Of a stretch of 56,109 nucleotides of DNA, positions 8,712 to 17,195 are shown in pieces; position 1 is the stretch's first letter, and each line of letters opens with the position of its first letter. The position numbers were made by a program, and so were the translations under genes. Source of the DNA: Bacteroidia bacterium (GTDB taxonomy: Bacteria; Bacteroidota; Bacteroidia; B-17B0; Aurantibacillaceae); NCBI GenBank assembly GCA_018000995.1, contig JAGNIU010000021.1, positions 1 to 56,109 on the forward strand, read 5' to 3'. The notes below the pieces were generated by a model. It made no database searches. It worked only from the letters and a program-made list of their open reading frames with translations, and had not been told where the DNA came from.

Positions 8712-8745
8712 CCGAATCCATGCCTAAAATTTTCCGGTAACTTTT

Positions 8746-8817
8746 GCCGCTAAATCTCAAAAACACAAAATTGCACTAAAGCTTTTGTGGGATTTCGTGA
8801 ATTAGTGTTTTAGTGGC
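8746..8817. repeat. Intergenic imperfect inverted repeat
   Basis: GCCGCTAAA at 8746-8754 pairs with TTTAGTGGC at 8809-8817 (one G-T wobble). Inside, CAAAAACAC pairs loosely with GTGTTTTAG, giving a long cruciform of about 72 bp between two convergent genes. It resembles the short 'cactaaa...tttagtg' intergenic repeats seen in Bacteroidota genomes. It may double as a terminator, although no T-run follows. Confidence 0.5.
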
Positions 8818-8827
8818 GATAACTTGA

Positions 8828-9592
8828 TTAATTTCCAAAAATTTCCTGAGCGTTTTTAGTGGTGATTTCTCCTACCTCAGCAATGGATAGATTTTTTATC
8901 TCACCCACTTTTTGAGCTACCTGAATTAAATATCCGCTTTCGTTACGTTTGCCTCTGAAAGGATTGGGTGCTAAATATGGCGAGTCGGTTTCTAATACTA
9001 AATGTTGCATATCTAATTGCTCCACCACTTTATCTAAGCCTGAATTTTTAAAGGTCACCACTCCTCCAATTCCTAATTTAAATCCACCAAGCCCAATCAC
9101 TTTATTCGCTTGTTCTAAGTTTCCGCTAAAGCAATGGAAAATTCCTTTTGGTAATTTTTTGTAAGAAGAAAGTATTTCGAAAATTTCATCAAAAGCTTCT
9201 CTGCAATGAATTACAATTGGATAATTATATTGCAAAGCCCAATCAATTTGTTGTTTAAACGCCATTTGTTGTTGTGGGAAAAACGTTTTGTCCCAATACA
9301 AATCAATACCAATTTCACCAACGGCACAAAATTTACGTTTGCCTAACCACTCTTCAACAAGCTTCAATTCCTCCTCCACTTTTTCGTTTACCGAACAAGG
9401 ATGAAGTCCGATCATAGCAAAACAATTTTCAGGATAGTCTTTCTCTAATTGAAGCATGCCTTCAATACTGGTGCTATCAATATTAGGCAAGTATAATTTT
9501 TTAATGCCTGAAGCAATGGCTTTTTTAATTACAGTGCTGCGATCGGCATTAAACTCCTCGGCATATAAATGGGTATGGGTATCTATGAACAT
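8828..9592 (-). CDS. tatD: TatD-family metal-dependent hydrolase (deoxyribonuclease)
   Basis: A 254-residue TIM-barrel amidohydrolase of the TatD/YcfH family: metal-dependent 3'-5' exonuclease or D-aminoacyl-tRNA deacylase-like activity depending on member. Metal ligands are visible: FIDTHTHL at the N-terminus, GEIGIDLYWD (Glu ligand), VIHCREAFDE (His), FHCFSGN (His) and LETDSPYLAP (Asp). LAPNPFRGKRNESG is the usual substrate loop. No TatABC genes are nearby, as is normal. A TATCTTTA box on the minus strand (about 9611-9618) is 18 nt upstream of the ATG. Family is certain; the exact substrate is not. Confidence 0.92.
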   Translation of the reverse strand: MFIDTHTHLYAEEFNADRSTVIKKAIASGIKKLYLPNIDSTSIEGMLQLEKDYPENCFAMIGLHPCSVNEKVEEELKLVEEWLGKRKFCAVGEIGIDLYWDKTFFPQQQMAFKQQIDWALQYNYPIVIHCREAFDEIFEILSSYKKLPKGIFHCFSGNLEQANKVIGLGGFKLGIGGVVTFKNSGLDKVVEQLDMQHLVLETDSPYLAPNPFRGKRNESGYLIQVAQKVGEIKNLSIAEVGEITTKNAQEIFGN

Positions 9593-9739
9593 TTTATTCT
9601 GTAAACGATGTAAAGATAAGAACTTAAAGATGAAATATTAATAGAACTTGCCACTTATATAAAAAGAGTTGCCATATATTAAACATCACCCTGCTTCTTA
9701 TTTTAATTGAGTAATTTCAATCTAACAAAATAGCGTCCC

Positions 9740-10711
9740 ATGAAAAAAATATACATTTTAATGTGCATCACCTTTTTATTCCATGAGAATAAAGCACAAC
9801 ATACATTAACCGCCGCTTTTAATCCGACAATAGGAGATATTGAAAGTTATATAGGTTTAGATACGGCAGGACTTTCCCTTGGAAGTTCTGGCGCTTCGCA
9901 AACTTGGAATTATACAGGCATATCAACCGGAACTAATACACCTGGTAGCTATACATATGTTCCTATGTCCTCCGTTACAAATAATAGTTTGTATCCGGCA
10001 GGCACAATAGCAAGGCGCATCGGGATAGGTGGCTATGATTACATATACAATATCACATCTTCAAAAGTAGAATACTTAGGATTTGCGCAGCCAACAGCTA
10101 GCAATTGTCAGGTTTACAGTGATCCAGCGATATTTTATTCACTTCCCTTTACCTATGGCTCATCAAGCTCAGACACATATTCCTATACTTCAGGGATGGG
10201 GAGCTATGCCGGAACCATTATCGCCACTGGTGATGGAACAGGCACTTTACAGTTACCAAGCGGAATCTATTCAAATATTTTAAAGATTATTGTTTTCTAT
10301 AATCAACCTGGTAACTTTACCAGTGTTGAACATCGTTTTTATTCAGCGTTGAGTAAATTTCCATTACTCACAATAAATTCAGATACAGTTGGTGCTTCAA
10401 TTTACAAAAGCGGGAAAATAAACGTACTCGTTGCAACATCCATAAAAAGATTAGAATACCAAAGTGCTTTCAGTATTTTTCCAAACCCCATTACAAATGG
10501 AGAACTATTTTTAAAATCAGAGGATGGTGAGCCGGTGAAAAAAATAGAAATTACGAATGTTTTAGGGCAAATGGTTTACAATCGGTCTTCAGATGAAATG
10601 AATGAAACGAATGCCAAAAAAATTGATGTAAGCGCCCTCCAAAAAGGAATCTATTTTTTAAACATCAGTAACTCTAAGGGTACAATTAGCAAAAAAATAA
10701 TAATTGAATAG
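9740..10711 (+). CDS. Secreted protein with T9SS type A sorting domain
   Basis: A 323-residue exported protein. The signal peptide is MKKIYILMCITFLFHENKAQ. The middle (about 20-235) is Ser/Thr/Gly/Tyr-rich with many predicted beta strands and no family I recognise. The last 75 residues form a type A C-terminal sorting domain: YQSAFSIFPNPITNGELFLK, IEITNVLGQMVYN, IDVSALQKGIYFLNI, ending SKKIIIE. It should therefore cross the outer membrane by the type IX system and be surface-attached or released. The C-terminal signal is secure, the function of the body is unknown. No clear promoter box upstream. Confidence 0.88.
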   Translation: MKKIYILMCITFLFHENKAQHTLTAAFNPTIGDIESYIGLDTAGLSLGSSGASQTWNYTGISTGTNTPGSYTYVPMSSVTNNSLYPAGTIARRIGIGGYDYIYNITSSKVEYLGFAQPTASNCQVYSDPAIFYSLPFTYGSSSSDTYSYTSGMGSYAGTIIATGDGTGTLQLPSGIYSNILKIIVFYNQPGNFTSVEHRFYSALSKFPLLTINSDTVGASIYKSGKINVLVATSIKRLEYQSAFSIFPNPITNGELFLKSEDGEPVKKIEITNVLGQMVYNRSSDEMNETNAKKIDVSALQKGIYFLNISNSKGTISKKIIIE

Positions 10712-10713
10712 AT

Positions 10714-10731
10714 TTAGTACTTTTGTACTAA
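10714..10731 (+). promoter_or_regulatory. -7 box embedded in a perfect hairpin before a GTG start
   Basis: TTAGTAC (10714-10720) and GTACTAA (10725-10731) pair perfectly around a TTTT loop, ending on the base before the GTG start of the next gene. The same bases contain TACTTTTG (10718-10725), a match to the Bacteroidota -7 consensus. It could be a promoter with an operator palindrome, giving a leaderless message, or a translation-modulating hairpin. Confidence 0.45.
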
Positions 10732-11709
10732 GTGAAAATTCTGATTATACGTTTTAGCTCAATTGGTGATGTGGTGTTAACTACGCCCGTTATCCGTTGC
10801 TGTAAACAGCAAGTTAAAAACGCGGAAATTCATTTTGTCACCAAAGCTTCATTTAAAAGCACTTTAGAGCACAATCCAAATATTGATAAGCTGATTACCT
10901 TCGAAAAAGATTTTAAAGAAGTTTTACCGCAACTTAAAAAAGAGAATTACGATTTCGTTATTGATTTGCATAATAATTTACGCAGCACGCGTTTAAAATT
11001 AGCACTCGGTAAAAAAAGTTCAACCTTTAAAAAGCTGAATATAAAAAAATGGTTAGCCGTTAATTTAAAAAGCAAAACAGCTTTACCGGATGTTCACATT
11101 GTACAGCGTTATTTAGAAGCAGCCGCTCCACTCGGAGTAAAGGATGACTCCGAAAAAAACGGAGCAAGTGGTAAAGGATTAGATTATTTTATTTCGGAAA
11201 AAGATACAGTTGATATTACATTCATCAACCCAATTTTAAAAAACGGATTTGTGGCTTTAGTTGTTGGGGGTTCATACTACACCAAAAAAATTCCGGTAAA
11301 TAAATTAATTGAGATTTGTAATAACTCAAAACTTCCTGTTGTTTTAATGGGGGGAAAAGAAGATTCCGCTATTGCGGAGGAAGTTGTTTCAAAAACGAAA
11401 AACACTTTTAATACTTGCGGTAAGTTTTCTCTGAACCAATCTGCCTCCATCATACAACAATCGTCTTATGTTGTAACTTCTGACACAGGACTCATGCACA
11501 TTGCTGCGGCCTTTGGTAAAAAAATATTTTCCTTATGGGGAAATACCATTCCTGAATTCGGAATGTATCCTTACAAACCAGGCGAAGGCAGTAAAATTTT
11601 AGAAGTAAAAGATTTAAAATGCCGACCGTGCTCCAAACTCGGTTATAACAAATGCCCGAAAGGACATTTTAAATGCATGAATGAGATAGATGTGAGTTCT
11701 ATCCCATAA
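10732..11709 (+). CDS. Glycosyltransferase family 9 (heptosyltransferase-like)
   Basis: A 325-residue GT-B enzyme of the ADP-heptose:LPS heptosyltransferase family, acting at the inner membrane in lipopolysaccharide core synthesis. N-terminal KILIIRFSSIGDVVLTTPVI is the family hallmark; DFVIDLHNNLRS, then in the C-terminal half VALVVGGSYYTKKIP, VVLMGGKEDS, and the donor-site SDTGLMHIAAAFGK with SLWGNT follow. The tail has four cysteines (KCRPCSKLGYNKCPKGHFKC), common in this family. The start is GTG at 10732; KILIIRF aligns with family starts and no ATG is available. The donor sugar cannot be read from sequence. Confidence 0.9.
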   Translation: MKILIIRFSSIGDVVLTTPVIRCCKQQVKNAEIHFVTKASFKSTLEHNPNIDKLITFEKDFKEVLPQLKKENYDFVIDLHNNLRSTRLKLALGKKSSTFKKLNIKKWLAVNLKSKTALPDVHIVQRYLEAAAPLGVKDDSEKNGASGKGLDYFISEKDTVDITFINPILKNGFVALVVGGSYYTKKIPVNKLIEICNNSKLPVVLMGGKEDSAIAEEVVSKTKNTFNTCGKFSLNQSASIIQQSSYVVTSDTGLMHIAAAFGKKIFSLWGNTIPEFGMYPYKPGEGSKILEVKDLKCRPCSKLGYNKCPKGHFKCMNEIDVSSIP

Positions 11710-11745
11710 ATTGCTTTTCATTAAAGATTTCTTTATATTTATTCT

Positions 11746-12366
11746 ATGAAGAATATTTGTATACTAGTAACTTTTATTCTATTATCTAGTTGTGCTAAAA
11801 AAGATCGTGATGATGGTCTGGGTAGTGATGCTTGCAACATCCCAATCAATACACCAATTAGTTCTACAGATCTTTTAAAAGCGGATTTCAAAACAGGGAG
11901 TTATTGGATATTCCTCGACTCTATTTCACTTACTTATGATAGTGCTATTGTTATTCAGGAATCTAACGACTATCAACATACTAGCGGTTTCTGTGAAAAC
12001 CAAAAGAATCAGATAATAACTTATAAAATTAAATATTTTCCATCTTTGGTTATAGAAGATTATAGAATCGGCGGTGACCTGGCTGGAATTACAAAAACCC
12101 CGTACACCACAGTTTATATTGAGTTTAACCAGCCACAAACTCCTTCAAGTCAATATTCATTTGTTTACTATGACTCATTATTTATTTATGATAGATACTA
12201 TTATAGAGTTGAGAAAAGCACTATCACACAAGATGTAACTGAAAACAACAATACAGTTATTTATTACATGAACTCGGATCTTGGTTTCCTAAGAAAAGAT
12301 ATCATTAATACTTCCAGTGCTGTGATTTCCAAAAAATTTCTGATAAGGAAAAATATTATTAAATAA
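11746..12366 (+). CDS. Hypothetical lipoprotein
   Basis: A 206-residue protein of unknown function with a lipoprotein signal (MKNICILVTFILLSSC, lipobox LSSC) and an acidic start to the mature chain (AKKDRDDGLGSD). The remainder is rich in Tyr, Ser and Thr with predicted beta strands (GSYWIFLDSISLTYDSAIVI) and two further Cys. I recognise no domain. It lies 36 bp after the glycosyltransferase on the same strand and may be read through from it. It converges with the thioesterase gene 8 bp away. Confidence 0.7.
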   Translation: MKNICILVTFILLSSCAKKDRDDGLGSDACNIPINTPISSTDLLKADFKTGSYWIFLDSISLTYDSAIVIQESNDYQHTSGFCENQKNQIITYKIKYFPSLVIEDYRIGGDLAGITKTPYTTVYIEFNQPQTPSSQYSFVYYDSLFIYDRYYYRVEKSTITQDVTENNNTVIYYMNSDLGFLRKDIINTSSAVISKKFLIRKNIIK

Positions 12367-12374
12367 ATTTCCCC

Positions 12375-12884
12375 TTAAGCAAACAAAGCTTTCAATTCAG
12401 TCGCATCATGTGCCTTCATTCTTCCCCCTAACACAAGAGATAATTGTCGGCGGCGCAAAGCACCATCATAACGTTTTTTCTCTTCTTCAGTTTCAGGTAT
12501 TAACTCAGGCACAGGTAATGGTGAGCCTTCTGAATCAATAGCCACAAATGTAAAAATAGCTTCATTACACTTTTTATGTTCCCCTGTAACTCGGTCTTCA
12601 ACTGTAACCACTACAAACACTTCCATACTACTATTAAAAGCACGACTAACCTTCGCTTCTAACGTAACAATACTTCCCGCTTTTATTTGGTGGTCGAACG
12701 AAATATTATTTACGGCTGCCGTTACAACCACACGCTTACAATGACGGTGAGCCGAAATAGCAGTGGTGGTATCCATCCATTGCATTAAACGTCCTCCAAA
12801 CAAACCACCAACATGATTTGTATCATTTGGTAAAACGTGCTCAGTTGTAATTGTTAAGGATTCTTTTGCGAACTTTGGCTTCAT
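12375..12884 (-). CDS. Acyl-CoA thioesterase, hotdog fold (YciA/BACH-like)
   Basis: A 169-residue hotdog-fold thioesterase that hydrolyses acyl-CoA in the cytoplasm. Key blocks: HVLPNDTNHVGGLFGGRLMQ with the catalytic Asn/Asp region, WMDTTTAISAHRHCKRVVVT, VNNISFDHQIKAGSIVTLEA and the NEAIFTFVAID strand. The GGRLMQWMD segment is the signature of the acyl-CoA hydrolase (YciA, ACOT7) subfamily. Chain-length preference is not readable. It is divergent from the HemJ-like gene, with 54 bp between their starts, so the two promoters must overlap. Confidence 0.88.
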   Translation of the reverse strand: MKPKFAKESLTITTEHVLPNDTNHVGGLFGGRLMQWMDTTTAISAHRHCKRVVVTAAVNNISFDHQIKAGSIVTLEAKVSRAFNSSMEVFVVVTVEDRVTGEHKKCNEAIFTFVAIDSEGSPLPVPELIPETEEEKKRYDGALRRRQLSLVLGGRMKAHDATELKALFA

Positions 12885-12915
12885 AACATTGGTGTTTTTT
12901 GATACGCTAAATTAC

Positions 12916-12923
12916 TACCTTTG
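12916..12923 (+). promoter_or_regulatory. -7 box of the HemJ-like gene
   Basis: TACCTTTG is a perfect match to TAnnTTTG, ending 15 nt before the ATG at 12939. A TTTTTTG run ends at 12901, but the 14-nt gap is shorter than the usual 19. The box overlaps the TTG at 12921, which argues against that codon as the start. Confidence 0.6.
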
Positions 12924-12938
12924 TTTCAATATTTAACT

Positions 12939-13526
12939 ATGGATTTCCTTTATATTAAGTCTTTACACATTGTTTTTGTGGTTTGCTGGTTTGCTGCCTT
13001 GTTTTACATGGTACGCCTATTTATTTATACCTCTGAAGCGCAAAAAAAGGAAGAGCCCGAAAAAACAATTCTCACCACCCAATTATTAATCATGCAAAAA
13101 AAGCTATGGTACATTATTGGTTGGCCCGGCATGATTGGCACTTTTATTTTTGGTTGGTGGATGATTTGGGAAAACACTATTTATTTAGCCCTTCCGTGGA
13201 TGTGGTTGAAATTAATTTTAGTCGGTGCCCTGTTTTTATATCACTTACAATGTCAAATGATTTATAAAAAACAATTAGCCGGTACTTTTGTATGGGGCTC
13301 TTTTAAATTGCGTTTGTTTAATGAAGTAGCCACCGTGTTTTTAGTGGGAATTGTTTTTTTAGTGACTGTAAAATCAACCGGTAGTTTAGTTTGGAGTTTA
13401 TTAGGCTTGTTTATTTTCGCTGCGTTAATGATGGCATTTGTTACCATCTATAAGAACATGCGAGAGAAGAACAAGGTGAATGACGAAGGACGAGTGACGA
13501 AGGACGAGGAAAAAAAAGGAATCTAA
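12939..13526 (+). CDS. HemJ-like membrane protein (CopD/UPF0093 family)
   Basis: An integral membrane protein of 195 residues with about four transmembrane helices. MDFLYIKSLHIVFVVCWFAA, then FYMVRLFIY, and GMIGTFIFGWWMIW with WMWLKLILVGALFLYH, match HemJ, the heme-binding protoporphyrinogen IX oxidase used when HemG/HemY is absent. The conserved His of SLHIVF and Lys of WLKLIL are both present. The start is set at the ATG at 12939, because the TTG at 12921 lies inside a -7 box. The last 16 residues (NDEGRVTKDEEKKGI part) are not family sequence: they are encoded by an intergenic repeat that has become the gene's 3' end. Confidence 0.82.
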   Translation: MDFLYIKSLHIVFVVCWFAALFYMVRLFIYTSEAQKKEEPEKTILTTQLLIMQKKLWYIIGWPGMIGTFIFGWWMIWENTIYLALPWMWLKLILVGALFLYHLQCQMIYKKQLAGTFVWGSFKLRLFNEVATVFLVGIVFLVTVKSTGSLVWSLLGLFIFAALMMAFVTIYKNMREKNKVNDEGRVTKDEEKKGI

Positions 13527-13600
13527 TTATTACGAAGTGCTATTGACTAATAATAAGGTTCTAAATAATCATCTCGAAACTCGTACTTCTTAAATCGTAC
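13477..13600. repeat. TACGAA/GACGAA intergenic repeat, copy 1
   Basis: Left arm 13477-13508 is built of GACGAAGGACGAG-type units, a TTATTACGAAGT core lies at 13526-13537, and the right arm 13574-13600 carries the inverse units (ACTCGTACTTC, AATCGTAC). It fills the space between two convergent genes and supplies the C-terminal codons of the HemJ-like gene. The TTATTACGAAGT core recurs at 22341-22352. Confidence 0.7.
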
Positions 13601-14656
13601 TTATTCTTGCGTCATTACCCAAGCGTTAGGGTATTTTGATTTGATAGATTGTAATAACGCAACAGCGCTTTCTTTATCGTTAAAAGCACCACAACTTACA
13701 ACATGTAATCCTTTAGCATTAACACCGCTAATTCCTGCACGAAGATTTTCAGATGAAAGTGTACGGATGAATTTTTTTGCATTGCCTTTCACACTAAAAC
13801 AACCCATTACCACCTGGTACTTTCCATTCATGATAATTTCGTGCGATTTACGCTTGGCAACTGTGTGTGATTCTGTTCTTACTGCGCTGATATTTACTGC
13901 TACAGTTTTGTTCTCGTATAAATTGATAGTAGCATAACCATTCGCATCCACCACATAAGGTGTTGCGCTTTTTATTTCGAGTTCAGCTACTGAAGAATTA
14001 TAATTAAGCGGCGAATAATTCATCTCACTTACTCCTCCAAATAATTTAGAGTAAGAGATGCTATTAGGCTTCACAAAATTTACAGCAAATAAAATAGCCA
14101 TTCCTAAAACAGGAATTCCAATAGCAAGTGCAGCAATACGACGGTAATTTGGTTTTTTAATTGTAGGGGTAATTTCTACTTTCTCAAAACGATCTTTTGT
14201 CTCTATAACTTTTGGTAATTCTTCTTTCTCTAATTCTTTTAAAGTAATACTGCTTAATCCAAAACTGTCAATTAAAAAATTGATATCTGTTTTTGGTTCG
14301 AAGCAGATATTCTTTTCAAAATCCAAATAAAACAAACCTAGGTTTTCGAATTCCAAACGGTGCTTGGTATCTAACAACACTTTGCAATGCGCTGCAAATT
14401 CTTCAATGTGCTTATTAGCTTGATTAAAATCGCAATTAATTTTTTCCTTTAGCCAACTTGCTAAAATGCCATCGTTCTGTTTTAACTGAACATTGAATAA
14501 TATTTTTTTTGAAGGCGGGTTAAGCACTTCCTTATTTACTGAGTAATGTGCTAATTGATTGCGCGATACAAAGCCACCAAAACCGGGTACCACCACATAA
14601 TCGTGGTTATACAACAGCTCGGAAATTCCGTTAATTATGGCTTTTTGAACAATCAT
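13601..14656 (-). CDS. HU-CCDC81 and SPOR domain membrane protein
   Basis: A 351-residue protein in three parts. Residues about 1-140 are the bacterial HU-CCDC81 tandem domain (MIVQKAIINGISELLYNHDY, VVPGFGGFVS), related to HU histone-like folds. One transmembrane helix lies near 175-195 (IAALAIGIPVLGMAILFAV). The C-terminal 75 residues form a SPOR domain (YQVVMGCFSVKGNAKKFIR, then HVVSCGAFNDKESAV), which binds denuded septal peptidoglycan. The layout is typical of Bacteroidota and suggests a bridge between the nucleoid or cytoplasm and the division septum; that role is inference. A TAAATTTG box at 14689-14696 on its strand sits 32 nt upstream of the ATG. Confidence 0.9.
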   Translation of the reverse strand: MIVQKAIINGISELLYNHDYVVVPGFGGFVSRNQLAHYSVNKEVLNPPSKKILFNVQLKQNDGILASWLKEKINCDFNQANKHIEEFAAHCKVLLDTKHRLEFENLGLFYLDFEKNICFEPKTDINFLIDSFGLSSITLKELEKEELPKVIETKDRFEKVEITPTIKKPNYRRIAALAIGIPVLGMAILFAVNFVKPNSISYSKLFGGVSEMNYSPLNYNSSVAELEIKSATPYVVDANGYATINLYENKTVAVNISAVRTESHTVAKRKSHEIIMNGKYQVVMGCFSVKGNAKKFIRTLSSENLRAGISGVNAKGLHVVSCGAFNDKESAVALLQSIKSKYPNAWVMTQE

Positions 14657-14774
14657 TTTATAGGGACCGTAAATTTAGCATTTAATACCAAATTTAGTCT
14701 TTAGAAGGCTCAGATTCAATTAATTTTTTTAGCATTCATCAAGTTAATTTTCTCAATAGATACAAAAACAATGC

Positions 14775-14782
14775 TATTTTTG
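14775..14782 (+). promoter_or_regulatory. -7 box deciding the start of the DUF1571/LysM gene
   Basis: TATTTTTG matches TAnnTTTG and lies just downstream of an in-frame ATG at 14771. A promoter here would make that ATG untranscribed and leave the ATG at 14789, 6 nt after the box, as the start. Confidence 0.5.
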
Positions 14783-14788
14783 CAGCTC

Positions 14789-15646
14789 ATGTTTTGTAAG
14801 TGGCTTTACGCCAAAATAGCGGTAGTTTTTACTTTGTTGAGTTTGAGCGGGTTGGCACAAACTAAGGAAAACATTGATGCTAAAACCGTTGCTCTTAAAA
14901 TGGTAAAAGCAATTAAAGAGATTGACGGCGGCAAATGGAGTTTAAAAATTACTGAGCGCGGCCGTAAAGGATACAACTATTACGAATCGTCAGTAAAGCT
15001 AAACCGTAAGCCACGCATGCTTTACATTTATATTAAAGGCATTGAAGTGCTTTGGACTGCCGGCACTAATAATGGCAAGGCATTAGTAAAACCAAATTCA
15101 TTTCCTTACATCAATTTAAATCTTGACCCTATGGGTTCATTAATGCGTCAGGACCAACATCATACTATTAATGAAATGGGCTTTGATTATTTTGGGAGTA
15201 TAATTGAAAATAGTGCTGCCAAATTAGGTGATAAAGTTGATCAATATTTTTATTTAGATGGTGAAGAGCGCTGGAATAACAGACCTTGTTACAAATTAGT
15301 GATTAACAATAAAGATTTCGCTTACACTTCTTATACTGTTGGCGCAAACGAAAGCATTACCTCTATCGCCCGCAAATTATTCGTAAGCGAATATATGATT
15401 GTTGAATTGAATCCGAAGTTTAAAGATTACTTTGATATTCTTAATGTAGGACAAGTGATAAAAGTACCGAATTGGTATGCGAAAAATGTAATCATGTATA
15501 TTGACAAATTATATTTTTTACCGATTGGTGTAAAAGTTTATGATGATAAAAGTTTGTTTGAAGAGTACAACTATTTCTTTTTACAGGTAAATCCAACGTT
15601 TGAAAAAGACGAATTCACAAGGGATTTTAAAGGGTATCACTTTTAG
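14789..15646 (+). CDS. DUF1571-like secreted protein with inserted LysM domain
   Basis: A 285-residue exported protein. The signal peptide is MFCKWLYAKIAVVFTLLSLS, cut after GLAQ. Flanking parts (about 20-180 and 235-285) look like DUF1571: ALKMVKAIKEIDGGKWSLKI, LYIYIKGIEVLW, YYLD-type strands and CYKLVINNKDFAY, resuming at IMYIDKLYFLPIGVKVYD. Between them is a clear LysM motif (YTVGANESITSIARKLFVSE to VGQVIKVPNWYA). LysM binds peptidoglycan, so the protein is probably tethered to the cell wall in the periplasm. I begin it at 14789; the ATG at 14771 adds six residues but lies before a promoter-like box. Its last 20 bp overlap the convergent O-antigen ligase gene. Confidence 0.72.
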   Translation: MFCKWLYAKIAVVFTLLSLSGLAQTKENIDAKTVALKMVKAIKEIDGGKWSLKITERGRKGYNYYESSVKLNRKPRMLYIYIKGIEVLWTAGTNNGKALVKPNSFPYINLNLDPMGSLMRQDQHHTINEMGFDYFGSIIENSAAKLGDKVDQYFYLDGEERWNNRPCYKLVINNKDFAYTSYTVGANESITSIARKLFVSEYMIVELNPKFKDYFDILNVGQVIKVPNWYAKNVIMYIDKLYFLPIGVKVYDDKSLFEEYNYFFLQVNPTFEKDEFTRDFKGYHF

Positions 15647-17195
15647 GTATTTCTTCTTTCCTGTATCCCAACCACAACAGCAGCGAATTAAAGTAAGCAT
15701 AGAATGTTACGCCCGTTTGTGACTCAAGAGTATCTTCAGTTAAAAAAGAAATCAAAGCAATAAAAAGGAAAATGAAATACAATCCGTTTAAATTTTTACG
15801 GAGAGCAATTGCCGGATAAAACAAACTAAAAACAAAAAGTGCCAGACCAAAAACGCCAAAGCAAACTGTAATGGCTAAAAATTGATTGTGCGACCGCAAG
15901 CGCCAATCGCCCGATAATTTTGTCTCTGTTCTGTAATAAGCTTTATTAAATGCAGCTTGTGCATCACCTGTTCCAACTCCAACCCAAACATTACGTTGAA
16001 TAATATAAACAGCTGCTTTCCAAAATTCGAAACGCATTAACATGGTATTGCCTGATGGATTTGCGCTGTTTTTATAATCCTGATACTCCCACAAAAATTC
16101 TTTTACGCGAATACGTAAAGCAGATGCGTTTGCATATTTATAATTAGCAATGCCCATTTCAATATTCTCAATATCCGTTTTATCTAATTGCTGCAAACCA
16201 ACCGAATCTTTAGTGAGCCCTTTGCTCGACATATAGCGGATTAAAGTCCAGATTAAAGGATTTCCTCTCTTATCATTACCAAGTGCCTTACCGCCATTTA
16301 ATTTTGGCCAACCTTTATATAATTCATCGTACTGGATATTATACGATACATAAAAACCATTTTCGGTTTGTTTGCTGTGCGTGATTTTGTAATACGGTCG
16401 GCCTGATACTGATTTTTCTTTTGCGGTATTATTTGCTGAAGTATCTACAAAATTAGTTGCTTTCCATTCGCTATTTATAAACCATAAACCAATGTAAGCG
16501 CCGATAATTAAAACCGTAAAGCTTGCTAATTTTAATTTTATGTTTTGCTTTATGATGAGATAAATAATAAAAGCAACGCTCACTAATCCAAACAAGGCAA
16601 TACCGGTAACCAATCCGAACTTTAGCATGAACCACAATAAATAAATTATGGTGAGTGAAGAAATTAGTCGTGTAAGCGTTTTTTTATTCTCAATGATGAA
16701 ATAAACTAGCGTACAAATACCCATGTTTATGAAAAGTCCGAAACGGATATGCGACATAAACCGTGATACTTTCCGCAAATCAATTATCACATGACTATAG
16801 TAATAATAAATGCACCAGAAACTGCTTAATACAATTCCTGTAATAAAAAGTCCTAGTAATACATTTAGTTCTTTTTTGTTTAATGGCTTTGCGCTAAAGA
16901 AAACTAATGGCAATAACATTAAAGGAATTTTTATTCGGATATCATTTAAACCCGCTTCCATATTGGTGGTGTTCAATAAGCCCAACACATGCATTAAAAA
17001 AACAGAACTCAATAACCAGAAAATTTTGTTGGATTTAAGATGACTGAATTTTTCTTTAAAATTACCTTCAAAAAGCCAGTTACTGAATAAGATTATTTGA
17101 GGGATACTGGTAGGAACTGTACCGAATAACATACCGCCCGCCATGGAGCAAATACCGAACAAAAAAATGTATCTATGTATGGTTGGGGAAAACAC
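15627..17195 (-). CDS. O-antigen ligase/polymerase family membrane protein
   Basis: A 522-residue polytopic membrane protein with about 11-12 helices and one large periplasmic loop (about 250-400). Conserved Wzy_C blocks are visible: MRFEFWKAAVYIIQRN, WVGVGTGDAQAAFNKAY and LRSHNQFLAITVCFGVFGLA, with the His and Arg that act at the active site of WaaL-type ligases. It probably transfers or polymerises an undecaprenyl-linked glycan at the periplasmic face. The start is GTG at 17195; the frame upstream soon reaches a stop and no ATG is available. No other glycan-locus genes adjoin it, so ligase and polymerase cannot be told apart. Confidence 0.85.
   Translation of the reverse strand: MFSPTIHRYIFLFGICSMAGGMLFGTVPTSIPQIILFSNWLFEGNFKEKFSHLKSNKIFWLLSSVFLMHVLGLLNTTNMEAGLNDIRIKIPLMLLPLVFFSAKPLNKKELNVLLGLFITGIVLSSFWCIYYYYSHVIIDLRKVSRFMSHIRFGLFINMGICTLVYFIIENKKTLTRLISSLTIIYLLWFMLKFGLVTGIALFGLVSVAFIIYLIIKQNIKLKLASFTVLIIGAYIGLWFINSEWKATNFVDTSANNTAKEKSVSGRPYYKITHSKQTENGFYVSYNIQYDELYKGWPKLNGGKALGNDKRGNPLIWTLIRYMSSKGLTKDSVGLQQLDKTDIENIEMGIANYKYANASALRIRVKEFLWEYQDYKNSANPSGNTMLMRFEFWKAAVYIIQRNVWVGVGTGDAQAAFNKAYYRTETKLSGDWRLRSHNQFLAITVCFGVFGLALFVFSLFYPAIALRKNLNGLYFIFLFIALISFLTEDTLESQTGVTFYAYFNSLLLWLGYRKEEIPKSDTL

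Noticed and set aside
12921..12938. TTG start for the HemJ-like gene
   Set aside because: The codon is part of a TACCTTTG promoter box and the family N-terminus matches the ATG 18 nt on.
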